A stretch of DNA of 64,000 nucleotides from Clostridium cavendishii DSM 21758 (GTDB taxonomy: Bacteria > Bacillota > Clostridia > Clostridiales > Clostridiaceae): NCBI RefSeq assembly GCF_900141845.1, contig NZ_FQZB01000008.1:235505-299504 (forward strand), given 5' to 3'. Made by a program: the position numbers and the translations under genes. Positions 53,844-63,489 of the stretch are shown here, piece after piece (position 1 is the first letter of the stretch; each line of letters starts with the position of its first letter). Below the pieces are notes generated by a model. That model made no database searches. It was given only the letters and a program-made list of their open reading frames with translations, and was not told the origin of the DNA.

Positions 53844-54875
53844 ATGAGTATTTTCAAAGATAAAGTGTTGCTAATAACAGGGGGAACAGGGTCCTTTGGT
53901 AATACTGTTTTAAGAAGGTTTATTAATACAGATATAAAGGAAATAAGGATTTTTTCTAGGGATGAAAAAAAGCAAGATGACATGAGAAATGAGTTTAAAA
54001 ATAATAAAATTAAGTATTATATAGGGGATGTAAGGGATTTTGAAAGTGTAAATTATGCATTAAAAGGTGTTGATTATGTTTTTCATGCAGCTGCATTAAA
54101 GCAGGTTCCATCCTGTGAATTTTATCCTATGGAAGCTATTAAAACTAATGTATATGGATCAGACAATGTTTTTAGGGGTTGCACTTTAAATGGTGTAAAA
54201 AGAGCAATACTTTTAAGTACAGATAAGGCTGTGTATCCTATTAATGCTATGGGAATGTCAAAAGCTTTAGCAGAAAAAACAATGATAGCTAGGGCAAGAG
54301 TATCACAAAAGAATGAAACTATTTTCTCTGCTACTAGATATGGGAATGTTATGGCTTCTAGAGGTTCTGTAATTCCATTGTTTGTACAGCAAATTAAAGA
54401 AGGTAAGAATTTAACTATAACAGATCCTAATATGACTAGGTTTTTAATGTCTTTAGAGGAATCCGTGGATTTAGTATTATATGCTTTTGAAAATGGGAAT
54501 CAAGGCGATATATTTATTCAAAAGGCGCCAGCGTGTACTATTTTAGATTTAGCAAATTCAATAAAAGAAATCTTTTCTTCAAAGGTAGAAATAAACATTA
54601 TAGGTACACGTCATGGAGAAAAGGTATATGAAACTTTATTATCTAAAGAAGAGTCTGCTAGGTCTGATGATTTAGGAAGATATTATCGCATTCATTGTGA
54701 TAATAGAGATTTAAATTTTGCTAAGTATTTTACAGAAGGTAATATAGAAATTAGAAATAATGTTGAATATACTTCTGATAACACAATACGGGTTAGTGGG
54801 CAAGAACTAAAAGATATACTTTTAAAATTACCATATATAAAAAATCAATTAAATAAGGCATATGACACAAAATAA
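53844..54875 (+). CDS. wbjB: UDP-GlcNAc 4,6-dehydratase/5-epimerase (FnlA/WbjB/CapE type)
   Basis: 343 residues, extended short-chain dehydrogenase. NAD-binding LITGGTGSFGNTVLRRF (11-27), SRDEKKQDDMRNEF, catalytic region ATRYGNVMASRGSV and GTRHGEKVYETLLSKEE are the hallmarks of this subfamily. With the next two genes it gives UDP-N-acetyl-L-fucosamine from UDP-GlcNAc. First step. RBS CGAGGT. Together the three genes form a compact cassette. Confidence 0.9.
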   Translation: MSIFKDKVLLITGGTGSFGNTVLRRFINTDIKEIRIFSRDEKKQDDMRNEFKNNKIKYYIGDVRDFESVNYALKGVDYVFHAAALKQVPSCEFYPMEAIKTNVYGSDNVFRGCTLNGVKRAILLSTDKAVYPINAMGMSKALAEKTMIARARVSQKNETIFSATRYGNVMASRGSVIPLFVQQIKEGKNLTITDPNMTRFLMSLEESVDLVLYAFENGNQGDIFIQKAPACTILDLANSIKEIFSSKVEINIIGTRHGEKVYETLLSKEESARSDDLGRYYRIHCDNRDLNFAKYFTEGNIEIRNNVEYTSDNTIRVSGQELKDILLKLPYIKNQLNKAYDTK

Positions 54876-54950
54876 GCAAACTATGCAAGCAAATTGGTCT
54901 GTTGTTTTTTGTCATGTGCCTAATATATAAGTTGAAACAAGGGGGAAGTT

Positions 54951-56063
54951 ATGAGGATATTAGTAACAGGGGCAAATGGGTTTATTGGTAAAAACCTTGT
55001 AATAAGGCTTAAAGAATTTAAAGAATATACTATTAGTAAAATAGACATTAATAATACAAAGGATGAAGTTATTAAAGCTGTATGTGATGCAGATTTTATA
55101 TTTCATTTGGCAGGAGTGAATAGACCTACTGATGAAACAGAATATTTTAAAGGAAATGCCTTATTTACTAGTGAAATAATTGAAATATTAGAGCAGGAAA
55201 ATAAACAAACGCCAATTTTAATAACTTCATCAATTCAAGCTAACTTAGAAAATTATTATGGAAAAAGTAAACTAGAAGCAGAGAGATTTTTACTTAACTA
55301 TAGTAAAAACACAGGAGCAACTATTTATATATATAGATTGCCAAATATTTTTGGAAAGTGGTGTAGGCCAAACTATAATTCAGCTATAGCAACCTTTTGC
55401 TATAATATAGCCAGAGATAAAGAGGTTTGGATTTCAGATGAGTCAAAGGTTTTATCACTTGCATATATTGATGATGTTATTCACGAATTTATTGAAAGAT
55501 TAAAAAATGGTAGTACTGATAATCAAAATATATACTATGAAATACCTATAGTATATAAGAAGACATTAGGCGATATAGTTAATACTATAAAAGGATTTAG
55601 AAGTATACCTAAAACTTCAATAATTCCTAATCTATCAGATGATTTTATTAAAGCATTATATTCAACCTATCTTTCATATTTAGATGAAGAGAATTTTAAT
55701 TACACTTTAACTAAGAGGGTAGACAATAGAGGGTGGCTTACAGAAATAATTAAATCAAAGGAATTCGGACAAATGTTTATTTCTACAACAAAGCCTGGTA
55801 TTACTAGAGGAAACCATTATCATCACACTAAAGTAGAAAAATTTATAGTTGTAAAGGGAATAGCAGAAATTAAGCTTAGAAAGATAAATGAGCAAAAAGT
55901 TATAAATTATATTGTTGATGGTGAAACCCCACAAGTAGTTGACATACCTCCAGGATATATTCATTCAATAACAAATATAGGTGAAATAGAAGTTATAACA
56001 TTATTCTGGGCTAATGAAATTTTTAATAGTGAAAAGCCAGATACCATTTTTATGGAGGTATAA
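54951..56063 (+). CDS. wbjC: Bifunctional reductase/epimerase (FnlB/WbjC/CapF type)
   Basis: 370 residues. N-terminal SDR domain (MRILVTGANGFIGKNLV; IFHLAGVNRPTDETEYF) and C-terminal cupin (about 255-370: GITRGNHYHHTKVEKFIVVKG, PPGYIHSITNIGE). Product is the L-talose/pneumosamine precursor of L-FucNAc. RBS AAGGGGGAAGTT. Second step of the cassette. Confidence 0.92.
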   Translation: MRILVTGANGFIGKNLVIRLKEFKEYTISKIDINNTKDEVIKAVCDADFIFHLAGVNRPTDETEYFKGNALFTSEIIEILEQENKQTPILITSSIQANLENYYGKSKLEAERFLLNYSKNTGATIYIYRLPNIFGKWCRPNYNSAIATFCYNIARDKEVWISDESKVLSLAYIDDVIHEFIERLKNGSTDNQNIYYEIPIVYKKTLGDIVNTIKGFRSIPKTSIIPNLSDDFIKALYSTYLSYLDEENFNYTLTKRVDNRGWLTEIIKSKEFGQMFISTTKPGITRGNHYHHTKVEKFIVVKGIAEIKLRKINEQKVINYIVDGETPQVVDIPPGYIHSITNIGEIEVITLFWANEIFNSEKPDTIFMEV

Positions 56064-56065
56064 TA

Positions 56066-57193
56066 ATGGCTAGATTAAAAGTTATGACTATAGTTGGTAC
56101 AAGGCCAGAAATTATAAGATTATCAGAAGTAATAAAAAAGTGTGATATGTATTTTGACCATATTCTAGTTCATACAGGACAAAATTGGGATTATGAATTA
56201 AATGATATATTCTTTGAAGAGTTAAATATAAGAAAACCGCATTATTTCTTAAAGGTTGCTGGAAAGAATTTAGGAGAAACAATAGGGAATATAATTTCAG
56301 CGTCTTATGCAACGCTAATAAATGAAAAGCCTGATGCTTTATTAATATTAGGAGATACAAATAGTGCATTAAGTGCTATAGCAGCTAAGAGGTTAAAAAT
56401 ACCGATATTTCATATGGAAGCAGGTAATAGGTGTTTTGATGAAAATGTTCCAGAAGAAATTAATAGAAAAATAGTTGATCATATAAGTGATATAAATTTA
56501 GCCTATACAGAGCATAGTAGAAGATATCTTTTAAGTGAAGGTATAAAGAAGGATAATATTTTTGTGACAGGTTCTCCTATGCAGGAAGTGTTAAAGAATA
56601 ATATAAATAAAATTAAAACATCAAATGTATTAAATGAGCTAGGATTAGAAGAAGGTAAATATATTTTAGTAAGTGCTCATAGGGAGGAAAATATAGATAA
56701 TGATGATAATTTGTTTGGATTGGTGACTGCCTTAAATAAGATTGCTGAAAAGTATAAAATGCCAATTATATATTCAACACATCCAAGAAGTTTTAAAAGA
56801 TTGGTTGAAAAGAAAGTAGAGTTTAATAAATTAATAAGAAAATTAAAACCATTTGGATTTGTTGATTACAATAACCTTCAAATGAATTCTTTTTGTGTGC
56901 TTTCTGATAGTGGAACTTTAAGTGAGGAATCAGCAATGCTTGGGTTTAATGGCATATTAATAAGGACTAGTACTGAAAGACCAGAGGTTCTAGATAAAGG
57001 CTCAATTATAATTGGAGGAATAAAAGAAAACGACATTCTTCAAGCAATTGAGCTTGCAAAGGCTATGAGAGATAACAAGGAACAAAGCATCATCGTAACT
57101 GATTATAAAGATGATAATGTATCTGTTAAAGTAGTAAAAATAATTCAAAGCTATACTAAGATAATTAATAAAACAACTTGGAACAAGCTCTAA
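56066..57193 (+). CDS. wbjD: UDP-N-acetylglucosamine 2-epimerase family (FnlC/WbjD/CapG type)
   Basis: 375 residues. TIVGTRPEIIRLSEVIKK, ILVHTGQNWDYELNDIFFEEL, ILGDTNSALSAIAAKRL, HMEAGNRCFDENVPEEINRKIVDHISD, LSDSGTLSEESAML. Closes the cassette by C2 epimerisation to UDP-L-FucNAc. Follows WbjC by two bases with RBS GGAGGTATAATA. GT genes nearby would use the product. Confidence 0.92.
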   Translation: MARLKVMTIVGTRPEIIRLSEVIKKCDMYFDHILVHTGQNWDYELNDIFFEELNIRKPHYFLKVAGKNLGETIGNIISASYATLINEKPDALLILGDTNSALSAIAAKRLKIPIFHMEAGNRCFDENVPEEINRKIVDHISDINLAYTEHSRRYLLSEGIKKDNIFVTGSPMQEVLKNNINKIKTSNVLNELGLEEGKYILVSAHREENIDNDDNLFGLVTALNKIAEKYKMPIIYSTHPRSFKRLVEKKVEFNKLIRKLKPFGFVDYNNLQMNSFCVLSDSGTLSEESAMLGFNGILIRTSTERPEVLDKGSIIIGGIKENDILQAIELAKAMRDNKEQSIIVTDYKDDNVSVKVVKIIQSYTKIINKTTWNKL

Positions 57194-57216
57194 AGTAATT
57201 TGTCTAATGATTCGAA

Positions 57217-57249
57217 AAAGTGCTATCTTTCTAACTAAGATAGCACTTT
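57217..57249. terminator. Intrinsic terminator after the L-FucNAc cassette
   Basis: 13-bp perfect stem AAAGTGCTATCTT/AAGATAGCACTTT, 7-base loop. A second stem (AAGTCTCTA with TAGGGACTT, about 57270-57327) then serves the minus-strand gene. Confidence 0.85.
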
Positions 57250-57327
57250 AAGTTTACTATAATATAAGTAAGTCTCTAAATTTCTAATTTAGTCAGACGA
57301 ACTTACTCATACGAACGTAGGGACTTT

Positions 57328-58866
57328 TTAATCCTTCCATTCAATTAACCTAGGATTCTCATCTAATATGGATATATATTGCTTCATATTACCATAAGTT
57401 CCTTTAGGATCAAGCTTTAAATATCTTTTAAATTTTTCTTCTCTTATTTGTTTTGTTGACCAACCTAAATGTTTCAATCTAATGCTACAATTACATCCAC
57501 TTAAAGAAAATATATTTATAGGGAATCTACCACAATGAAGTGGGGTTTCATTCCAAATATATTCAAAATTAGGTTGATATCTAACAAGGAAGGGTTTGTT
57601 AAAGTTATGAGCTTGCCAATAATCATCCTCTCTATAATGATATTCATCCCACATATCATACAATCTAAAGTAATAAATATCAAAGGAAGATTGATTTATT
57701 AATAATGGCATAGCATTAATTATTTTATCTTCAAACATTTCATCAGAATCTAAAATCAAAATCCAATCAGGATTTGTTTCTATTGCCATTTGCCATAATT
57801 GTTTTCTTAAGACTATTTCGTTATTAAATCTAGATTCTTTATTTGAAACAAGTTTTAAAGGTATATCTTTTAATACCTCTTTACATATTTGAACTGTATT
57901 ATCATCACTTGCATCATCTAGTATTACTGCATTGTCTATATACTTAGCAGCATGTGATAAAACTTCTCTAATAAATTTTTTACTCTCATTTCTAACAAGC
58001 ATAGCTAATGTTAAAGTATTTCCTTTCTCTTTAGCTATTCTTAGTTTTGCTTCATTTCCCCTGCATTTATTCTTAAACTCTTCTACACCATTTAAATGCT
58101 CCATGTGGTATATATGATAAGCAGGGTAGGTAGTATCTACATATAGTTTAAATCCTAGTGCAACTGCACGAATACAAAAATGCCTATCTTCCCCCCAAAA
58201 GGATATGTTATAAAGTTCACTAAAATTCACGCCTTTATCAATAGCGGTTTTACTAATTAAAGTACAAGCACCTAAGCCTCCAACTTCATATACACCTGGT
58301 TTCCTTAGTTGCTGCAAAAGATTAGAAAATCTCCATTTTTCTTCGTTTTCATTCAATTGCTCCCCACGATTTTTAGCTATCAAGTCATACTGATTATAAA
58401 GCCAAACCTGTGGTAATTCAATAGTTTCCTTTGACCATTTAGTCCAAAAAATTTCTGATATAATATCTTTCTCTGTACTAATTAGATGTTTTAATGTTTT
58501 AGGATGAAGTACTAAGTCTGAATCTATTAAAAATAAATAGTCAAATTCCTTCTTCTTGCAATAGTCTATAATTTTATTTTTATATTCAGCTACTTTCCAA
58601 ATTAAATTCTCTTTCCAAATATGAGTATTATCAGTACGAATATATTCATCTATAGTTTCTCCAGTTTCAATTGTACTTTTTTCATTAACTTCCTTAGAGA
58701 AAAGCTTTAACAATTCTTTTGAATTTAAGTTATCATTATCATCTATAAAAAAATATTCTAATAAAATATTTTCTTTCTCCAATTCTTTCAATGAAAGTAA
58801 AAATTGCTTTAATATTTCAGGGTTTTGTCTAACTGGACTTCCAATAAGTACCTTTTTCTCATTCAC
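57328..58866 (-). CDS. Two-domain glycosyltransferase
   Basis: 512 residues. N-terminal domain (1-270: KVLIGSPVRQNPEILKQFLLSLKEL, DYLFLIDSDLVLHPKTLKHLI with DSD, then GGLGACTLISKTA) and a second GT2 domain (280-490: TLTLAMLVRNESKKFIREVL, ILDDASDDNTV, WILILDSDEMFED). Both metal motifs are present, so each could be active. GTG start behind AAGGAGG. Third gene of the 60311-57328 operon. Donors unknown. Confidence 0.85.
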   Translation of the reverse strand: MNEKKVLIGSPVRQNPEILKQFLLSLKELEKENILLEYFFIDDNDNLNSKELLKLFSKEVNEKSTIETGETIDEYIRTDNTHIWKENLIWKVAEYKNKIIDYCKKKEFDYLFLIDSDLVLHPKTLKHLISTEKDIISEIFWTKWSKETIELPQVWLYNQYDLIAKNRGEQLNENEEKWRFSNLLQQLRKPGVYEVGGLGACTLISKTAIDKGVNFSELYNISFWGEDRHFCIRAVALGFKLYVDTTYPAYHIYHMEHLNGVEEFKNKCRGNEAKLRIAKEKGNTLTLAMLVRNESKKFIREVLSHAAKYIDNAVILDDASDDNTVQICKEVLKDIPLKLVSNKESRFNNEIVLRKQLWQMAIETNPDWILILDSDEMFEDKIINAMPLLINQSSFDIYYFRLYDMWDEYHYREDDYWQAHNFNKPFLVRYQPNFEYIWNETPLHCGRFPINIFSLSGCNCSIRLKHLGWSTKQIREEKFKRYLKLDPKGTYGNMKQYISILDENPRLIEWKD

Positions 58867-58879
58867 TTACACTGCCTCC

Positions 58880-59203
58880 TTAAAGGATAAATTTATTTAT
58901 TTTATCTATTAATTGCTCTTTAGTCATTCTTCCTAATATATTATCTATTACCTCACCCTTTTTAAAAAATAAAAAAGTAGGAACTGATCCTATTTGAAAC
59001 CTCTCTGCAATAGATAGACCTTCATCTTTATCTATTGATACAAAACTTACATTGGGCATTTCCTCCGATAATTCTTCAAGTATAGGAATTAGGCCACCAC
59101 AATGTCCACACCATGCTGCCCAAAAAAATATTACAATCAAATTGTTTGTTTTATTTATAGCTTTATCAAAATTATCATTATTAAGATTAAAAATTCTACT
59201 CAT
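58880..59203 (-). CDS. Thioredoxin-family protein
   Basis: 107 residues. Active site WCGHC (Cys32, Cys35; standard thioredoxin is CGPC), cis-proline in SVPTFLFFKKGE. A complete thioredoxin fold without signal peptide. It sits between two glycosyltransferase genes of one operon, gaps of 13 and 19 bases. Its CGHC site resembles protein-disulfide-isomerase, suggesting disulfide formation or exchange on Cys-rich spore proteins. Confidence 0.88.
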   Translation of the reverse strand: MSRIFNLNNDNFDKAINKTNNLIVIFFWAAWCGHCGGLIPILEELSEEMPNVSFVSIDKDEGLSIAERFQIGSVPTFLFFKKGEVIDNILGRMTKEQLIDKINKFIL

Positions 59204-59222
59204 TATTAATTTACCTCTAATT

Positions 59223-60311
59223 TTAAGGAATACTTTTGGCGCTTTTAATTATAGCTTCAAAGTATTTTCTATTACTTATAACAAGTTGAGAATCTGGCTT
59301 AAATTCACCTGCTTTTTCATTATACTCTACAGCTTTATTCATTAATCCAAGTTTAAAATAACATAAACTTATTGCTGCATAGGGGATGTAGTTATAGGTA
59401 TCATGTATTATTGATCCTAGAGTATTTTCTGGTTTATTAAGTTTGGTAGCTATTTCATACCAAGTTATTGCACGTTCATAATCTTTAATTTCTTCATATT
59501 GACTACCAAGTTCACAACAAATTTCTGCACGAGGTACTCCAAACTCAAAGCATCTAAGTAAGGTTTTTATTGCTTTTTTTCTATCACCTTTAATTGTATA
59601 AATTTTTGATAAATCAATACACGCATCTATATAGTTTGAAAAAAAACCTCCATCTTGAGCTAAAAACTTCTCAAAATATACTATAGCTTCATCATATCTA
59701 GCATTGTTATTTAGCTCTCTAGCATAATAAAAATAATTTCTATGAGTCAATTTTTTCTCTTGCTTTATCATAGTTTCAAAAATATCTAAGTTTCTTGATA
59801 ATTTGTGTTTAATTTTTCTATGGGTTATAGCAACATCTACAGTAGCTATATTCCCAATAGGATTTATATATTCATGAATCGCATCTTCCCACTGATACTT
59901 TTTTTCTCTCTTAAGCAACCTTTCCCTATAGTAAGTACACAAAGGTCTTCCTTTAACATCTACTCCTAAATTGTATTTCATCATTACAATATCTACAGAA
60001 TTATTTAATTGTGATTTTAAATATTTAAACTTAATTTTATCCTCATCAAGAATTACATCATCTGCATCTAACCATAATATATAGTCTTTAGTAGCTTTTG
60101 AAAAAGAATAATTTCTAGCTGCTGAGAAATCATCTATCCATTTAAAATCATAAATATTTGAAGTATATTTGCTTACTATATCTTTTGTCTTATCTATAGA
60201 ACCTGTGTCTACAATTATTATTTCGTCAACGATATCTTTTACAGTATCTAAGCATCTTCCTATGGTTTCTTCTTCATCTCTTACAATCATACATAGGCTG
60301 ATAGTAATCAA
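59223..60311 (-). CDS. GT2 glycosyltransferase with C-terminal TPR-like helices
   Basis: 362 residues. GT2 domain: TISLCMIVRDEEETIGRCLDTV, EIIIVDTGSIDKTK, YILWLDADDV. The C-terminal part holds TPR helices (YDEAIVYFEKFLAQ, YERAITWYEIATKL). TTG start led by GAAGGTGAG. First gene of the operon with thioredoxin and 57328. Paralog of 48273 and 61541. Confidence 0.88.
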   Translation of the reverse strand: MITISLCMIVRDEEETIGRCLDTVKDIVDEIIIVDTGSIDKTKDIVSKYTSNIYDFKWIDDFSAARNYSFSKATKDYILWLDADDVILDEDKIKFKYLKSQLNNSVDIVMMKYNLGVDVKGRPLCTYYRERLLKREKKYQWEDAIHEYINPIGNIATVDVAITHRKIKHKLSRNLDIFETMIKQEKKLTHRNYFYYARELNNNARYDEAIVYFEKFLAQDGGFFSNYIDACIDLSKIYTIKGDRKKAIKTLLRCFEFGVPRAEICCELGSQYEEIKDYERAITWYEIATKLNKPENTLGSIIHDTYNYIPYAAISLCYFKLGLMNKAVEYNEKAGEFKPDSQLVISNRKYFEAIIKSAKSIP

Positions 60312-60487
60312 AATCTCACCTTCTATATAAATAAATTCAATATAGGATATTCAAAATCTACATAATTGTTACAAAAACACTATTATAGCCGTTTTTTAGT
60401 TGTAGCATTAACGTACAATAAATCAGTATCATTAATAAAACTTATTAAATATATATAATAGTATAAGTATTTTTATGAGGAAACGAG

Positions 60488-61345
60488 ATGAAAACTGCAT
60501 TTGTTTTAACATTTTATATAGGAGAAGATGAGAGAAATTATAATAAGGGCCTGCAGCTAGCAGAAGATTGTATATCTACGCTTAAGGAGTGTGAAGATTC
60601 AATACTTGTAGTATACAATCAAGGTGTACTTAGTAATGAAATTCTAAAAGACTTATTATGTAAATATGAAATACCATCAGTAATTTTAGGAAATGGTAAT
60701 AATGATGGGGTAGCTGTTGCAAGGCAAAGATGTTTCGAATATATTTGGACTTATATTCCGGAAATAAAGTACATTTCTGAAATACATTTAGATATGATTT
60801 TCCCTAAAAATTGGCATAAACCTCTTATAGAATTTCTTGAAAATACAGATGAGCCATTTGTTTGTCCTTGTATAGTAACAGAAGATGGAATGCTTGGGCC
60901 AAATGGCATTGAACCTAAGAGTGTAATAGTACCAAATAATGTTACTGATATACTTTCATTATGTAATTCTTTAAAATCAAATAAAATATATTATGGATTT
61001 GTCAATCCGGTAATTTACAAATCGAATATTTTAAAAGAAATTGGTGGATATGATTTAAAGTTTTTAAAAGGGAAGCAAGGATTTGAAGATGATAGCATAA
61101 TTTTAGCTCATATGTATTATTTAGGACTAAGATATAAATGGAAGCCGAAATGTAATTTGAATTCGGTGGTTTATCATAGTACTTTAGCGCAAAGAACAGA
61201 ATTTAAAAATGCAAATGAAGAATTTGCTTTAAATTTAAATGGTTTGTTTAACAAATATGGTGCATATGGTTTAAAGTTATTAAGTGAATTTTATAATAGT
61301 GATTATTTTTTGGAGCTATATAATGAAGTATTAAGGAGAATTTAA
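60488..61345 (+). CDS. Glycosyltransferase-like protein (GT2-related)
   Basis: 285 residues, paralog of 52790. Shared motifs: FVLTFYIGEDERNYNKGL, VILGNGNNDGVAVARQR, IKYISEIHLDMIFPKNWHKPLIEFLENTDEP, KPKCNLNSVVYHSTLAQR. ATG preceded by GAGGAAACGAG. Faces the operon at 60311. Donor unknown. Confidence 0.72.
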   Translation: MKTAFVLTFYIGEDERNYNKGLQLAEDCISTLKECEDSILVVYNQGVLSNEILKDLLCKYEIPSVILGNGNNDGVAVARQRCFEYIWTYIPEIKYISEIHLDMIFPKNWHKPLIEFLENTDEPFVCPCIVTEDGMLGPNGIEPKSVIVPNNVTDILSLCNSLKSNKIYYGFVNPVIYKSNILKEIGGYDLKFLKGKQGFEDDSIILAHMYYLGLRYKWKPKCNLNSVVYHSTLAQRTEFKNANEEFALNLNGLFNKYGAYGLKLLSEFYNSDYFLELYNEVLRRI

Positions 61346-61395
61346 ATCTACGAAATAAATTTTAGATTAGGAAAGAGATTATTAAAATATTATAT

Positions 61396-61440
61396 AATTA
61401 TAAATGCAAGTAGATAAAAAAGTCTCTTGCATTTATAATT
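61396..61440. terminator. Intrinsic terminator
   Basis: 15-bp perfect stem (61396-61410 with 61426-61440), 15-base loop. Confidence 0.75.
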
Positions 61441-61540
61441 CTTCTAGTTTTTCTATTTTAAATATCACATTATTATTTTTAAATTAAAAGTTTAAATAGT
61501 ATTAGAAATAGATTACCTATATAACCTTTTTCTCATACAG

Positions 61541-62614
61541 TTATTTTGATATGCAATTAAAGAATTCTTCATTTTTAATCACTATTTCATGATAAGGTTT
61601 CAATTGTTTTGTATTATTATGATGTTCTAAGGCTTTGTTTACATTACCTAACATATAATAACAATGGCATAGTTCTAGATTAGGAAGGAAGTCCCAATAT
61701 TCAGGTAGTATAAAATCCCATGTTATGTCAGGTTTTTTTAAAGAAAGTGCGAGCTCATACCAAGCAATTGCTGTTAAGTAATCTTTAACTTCTAGATAAT
61801 AATGGCCAATAATACATAAAACTTCAGCTCGCATAGGACCATATTCAAAGCTACGTATCAAACTTTGTAAGGCTTTCTTTCTTTCGTTTTTATTTATATA
61901 AATATTAGCTAGATATATACAACTTTCAATATAATGTGAAAAGACATCCTCTTTCATATCTAAAAATTTTAAATAATAATTCTCTGCTTCTTCAAGATTG
62001 CCAATGTCTTGAGATTCACGAGCATAATAAAAGAAGTGCCTAGGATGTACATCTGTTGAAGTTGAAATAAGTTTTTTTAAGATTCTCAAGTTTCTTTCTG
62101 AACTAGTTCCAACTTTTTCATGTGTTACAGCTATTTCAGTATGCAAAATCATATTACCTATAAAGTCTATATATTCATGAATTGGATCATGCCATTTAAA
62201 ATTCTTCTCTCTTTTTAATAATCTTTCCCTATAAAAATAGTTTAATATATTTCCTGATTCATCTCTTTTTAATACATATTTCATCATTACTACATCAATT
62301 TGTAAAGTAAGATCAGATTTTAATGATTTAAATAACTCTCTATCTTCTTCTAGAAAAACATCATCTGCATCTAACCAAAGTATAAAATCTTTTGTAGCCT
62401 TTGAGAAGGAATAATTTCTTGCAGCTGCAAAATCATCTATCCATTTAAAATCATAGGTTTTATCTGTATATTTAGAAGCTATTTCTTTTGTCTTATCTAT
62501 AGAACCAGTATCAACAATAATGATTTCATCTACAATATTTCTAACAGAGTACAAGCATCTCTCTAATGTGTTTTCTTCATTTTTAACAATCATGCATAAA
62601 CTTATGGTAATCAT
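61541..62614 (-). CDS. GT2 glycosyltransferase with C-terminal TPR-like helices
   Basis: 357 residues. TISLCMIVKNEENTLERCLYSV, EIIIVDTGSIDKTKEIASKY, FILWLDADDV; C-terminal helices EEAENYYLKFLDMK and LTAIAWYELALSL. ATG preceded by AAAGGAGATCTTGT. 30 bases after the ABC ATPase stop, so the ATPase and this enzyme are probably co-expressed. Third paralog of the family in the window. Confidence 0.88.
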   Translation of the reverse strand: MITISLCMIVKNEENTLERCLYSVRNIVDEIIIVDTGSIDKTKEIASKYTDKTYDFKWIDDFAAARNYSFSKATKDFILWLDADDVFLEEDRELFKSLKSDLTLQIDVVMMKYVLKRDESGNILNYFYRERLLKREKNFKWHDPIHEYIDFIGNMILHTEIAVTHEKVGTSSERNLRILKKLISTSTDVHPRHFFYYARESQDIGNLEEAENYYLKFLDMKEDVFSHYIESCIYLANIYINKNERKKALQSLIRSFEYGPMRAEVLCIIGHYYLEVKDYLTAIAWYELALSLKKPDITWDFILPEYWDFLPNLELCHCYYMLGNVNKALEHHNNTKQLKPYHEIVIKNEEFFNCISK

Positions 62615-62644
62615 ACAAGATCTCCTTTGCTAAAATACTAGTTT

Positions 62645-63358
62645 TTACTTTCCCTCTGTTAATCTACGAAATTTATCTAAATCTACCTTATATACAGTCC
62701 GATCCTTTACACATAATGCTCTATCAGATTTTTTTATTATTTCCATATCATGAGTTACAACAACTAAAGTAATATTATAATTTTTTTGTAAAGTCATTAT
62801 TGTATCTAGTATTTCCTGTTTTTCATAAAGTGGAAAATAATCTAAAATTTCATCAATAACTATAATTGGTGGGGGACCACAAAAAGCTACTGCAAGCATT
62901 AGTCTATAAAATTCTGTAGGACTACACAATAGAACCTTTTTATCTTGAATATTAGTAAGATTAAAAAGGTTTAAAATTTTTTTATATTCTCCTTTTATAT
63001 TTATATTTTTAAGTTCATTTAAACGAGAATATATATTTTCTTTAACTGTATTCATGAATATAACTGTGGATTTTTCCTTATAACATATACCTATATTTTC
63101 ACTTCTAAACTTTTCAAACTCTACTTTATTTAGATTCTTTGTATTAATTCCATTAATTAAAACAGTTCCTTCCCAATCATTATCATAACCTAGTAATATT
63201 CCTAATAATGTACTTTTTCCACCTCCACTATTTCCTCCAATAGTTATGAATTCACCTTTATAAATTGTAAAATTTACATTTTTTAGAAAATCCCATTTAA
63301 CTCCTTGAGCCCAAGTAATCTTTTTATTTATATTATTAGCTATAATTACTTCAGCCAT
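62645..63358 (-). CDS. Lone ABC ATPase with degenerate signature motif
   Basis: 237 residues. Walker A GGNSGGGKST (41-50), Walker B IIVIDE (165-170, catalytic Glu170) and H-loop VVVTHDME (His203) are intact. The signature motif, normally LSGGQ, reads CSPTEF (145-150), and the Q-loop position reads YKEKS near residue 93. No permease or binding-protein gene is adjacent. ATP binding is likely but function as a transporter is doubtful. RBS AAAGGAGG. Confidence 0.8.
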   Translation of the reverse strand: MAEVIIANNINKKITWAQGVKWDFLKNVNFTIYKGEFITIGGNSGGGKSTLLGILLGYDNDWEGTVLINGINTKNLNKVEFEKFRSENIGICYKEKSTVIFMNTVKENIYSRLNELKNINIKGEYKKILNLFNLTNIQDKKVLLCSPTEFYRLMLAVAFCGPPPIIVIDEILDYFPLYEKQEILDTIMTLQKNYNITLVVVTHDMEIIKKSDRALCVKDRTVYKVDLDKFRRLTEGK

Positions 63359-63392
63359 ATAAATACACCTCCTTTAAATACTTATGGAAATA

Positions 63393-63422
63393 GTGCTCAC
63401 TCAGCTAATTCTGAATGAGCAC
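63393..63422. terminator. Hairpin between the repeat protein and ABC genes
   Basis: 12-bp stem with one mismatch (63393-63404 with 63411-63422), 6-base loop. Could terminate the upstream repeat-protein transcript. Confidence 0.55.
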
Positions 63423-63489
63423 ATTTTTATTAAGGCATAGCAATATTATTTATAAATAATTATTGATTACTTTTGTATAAAAAAGCATT

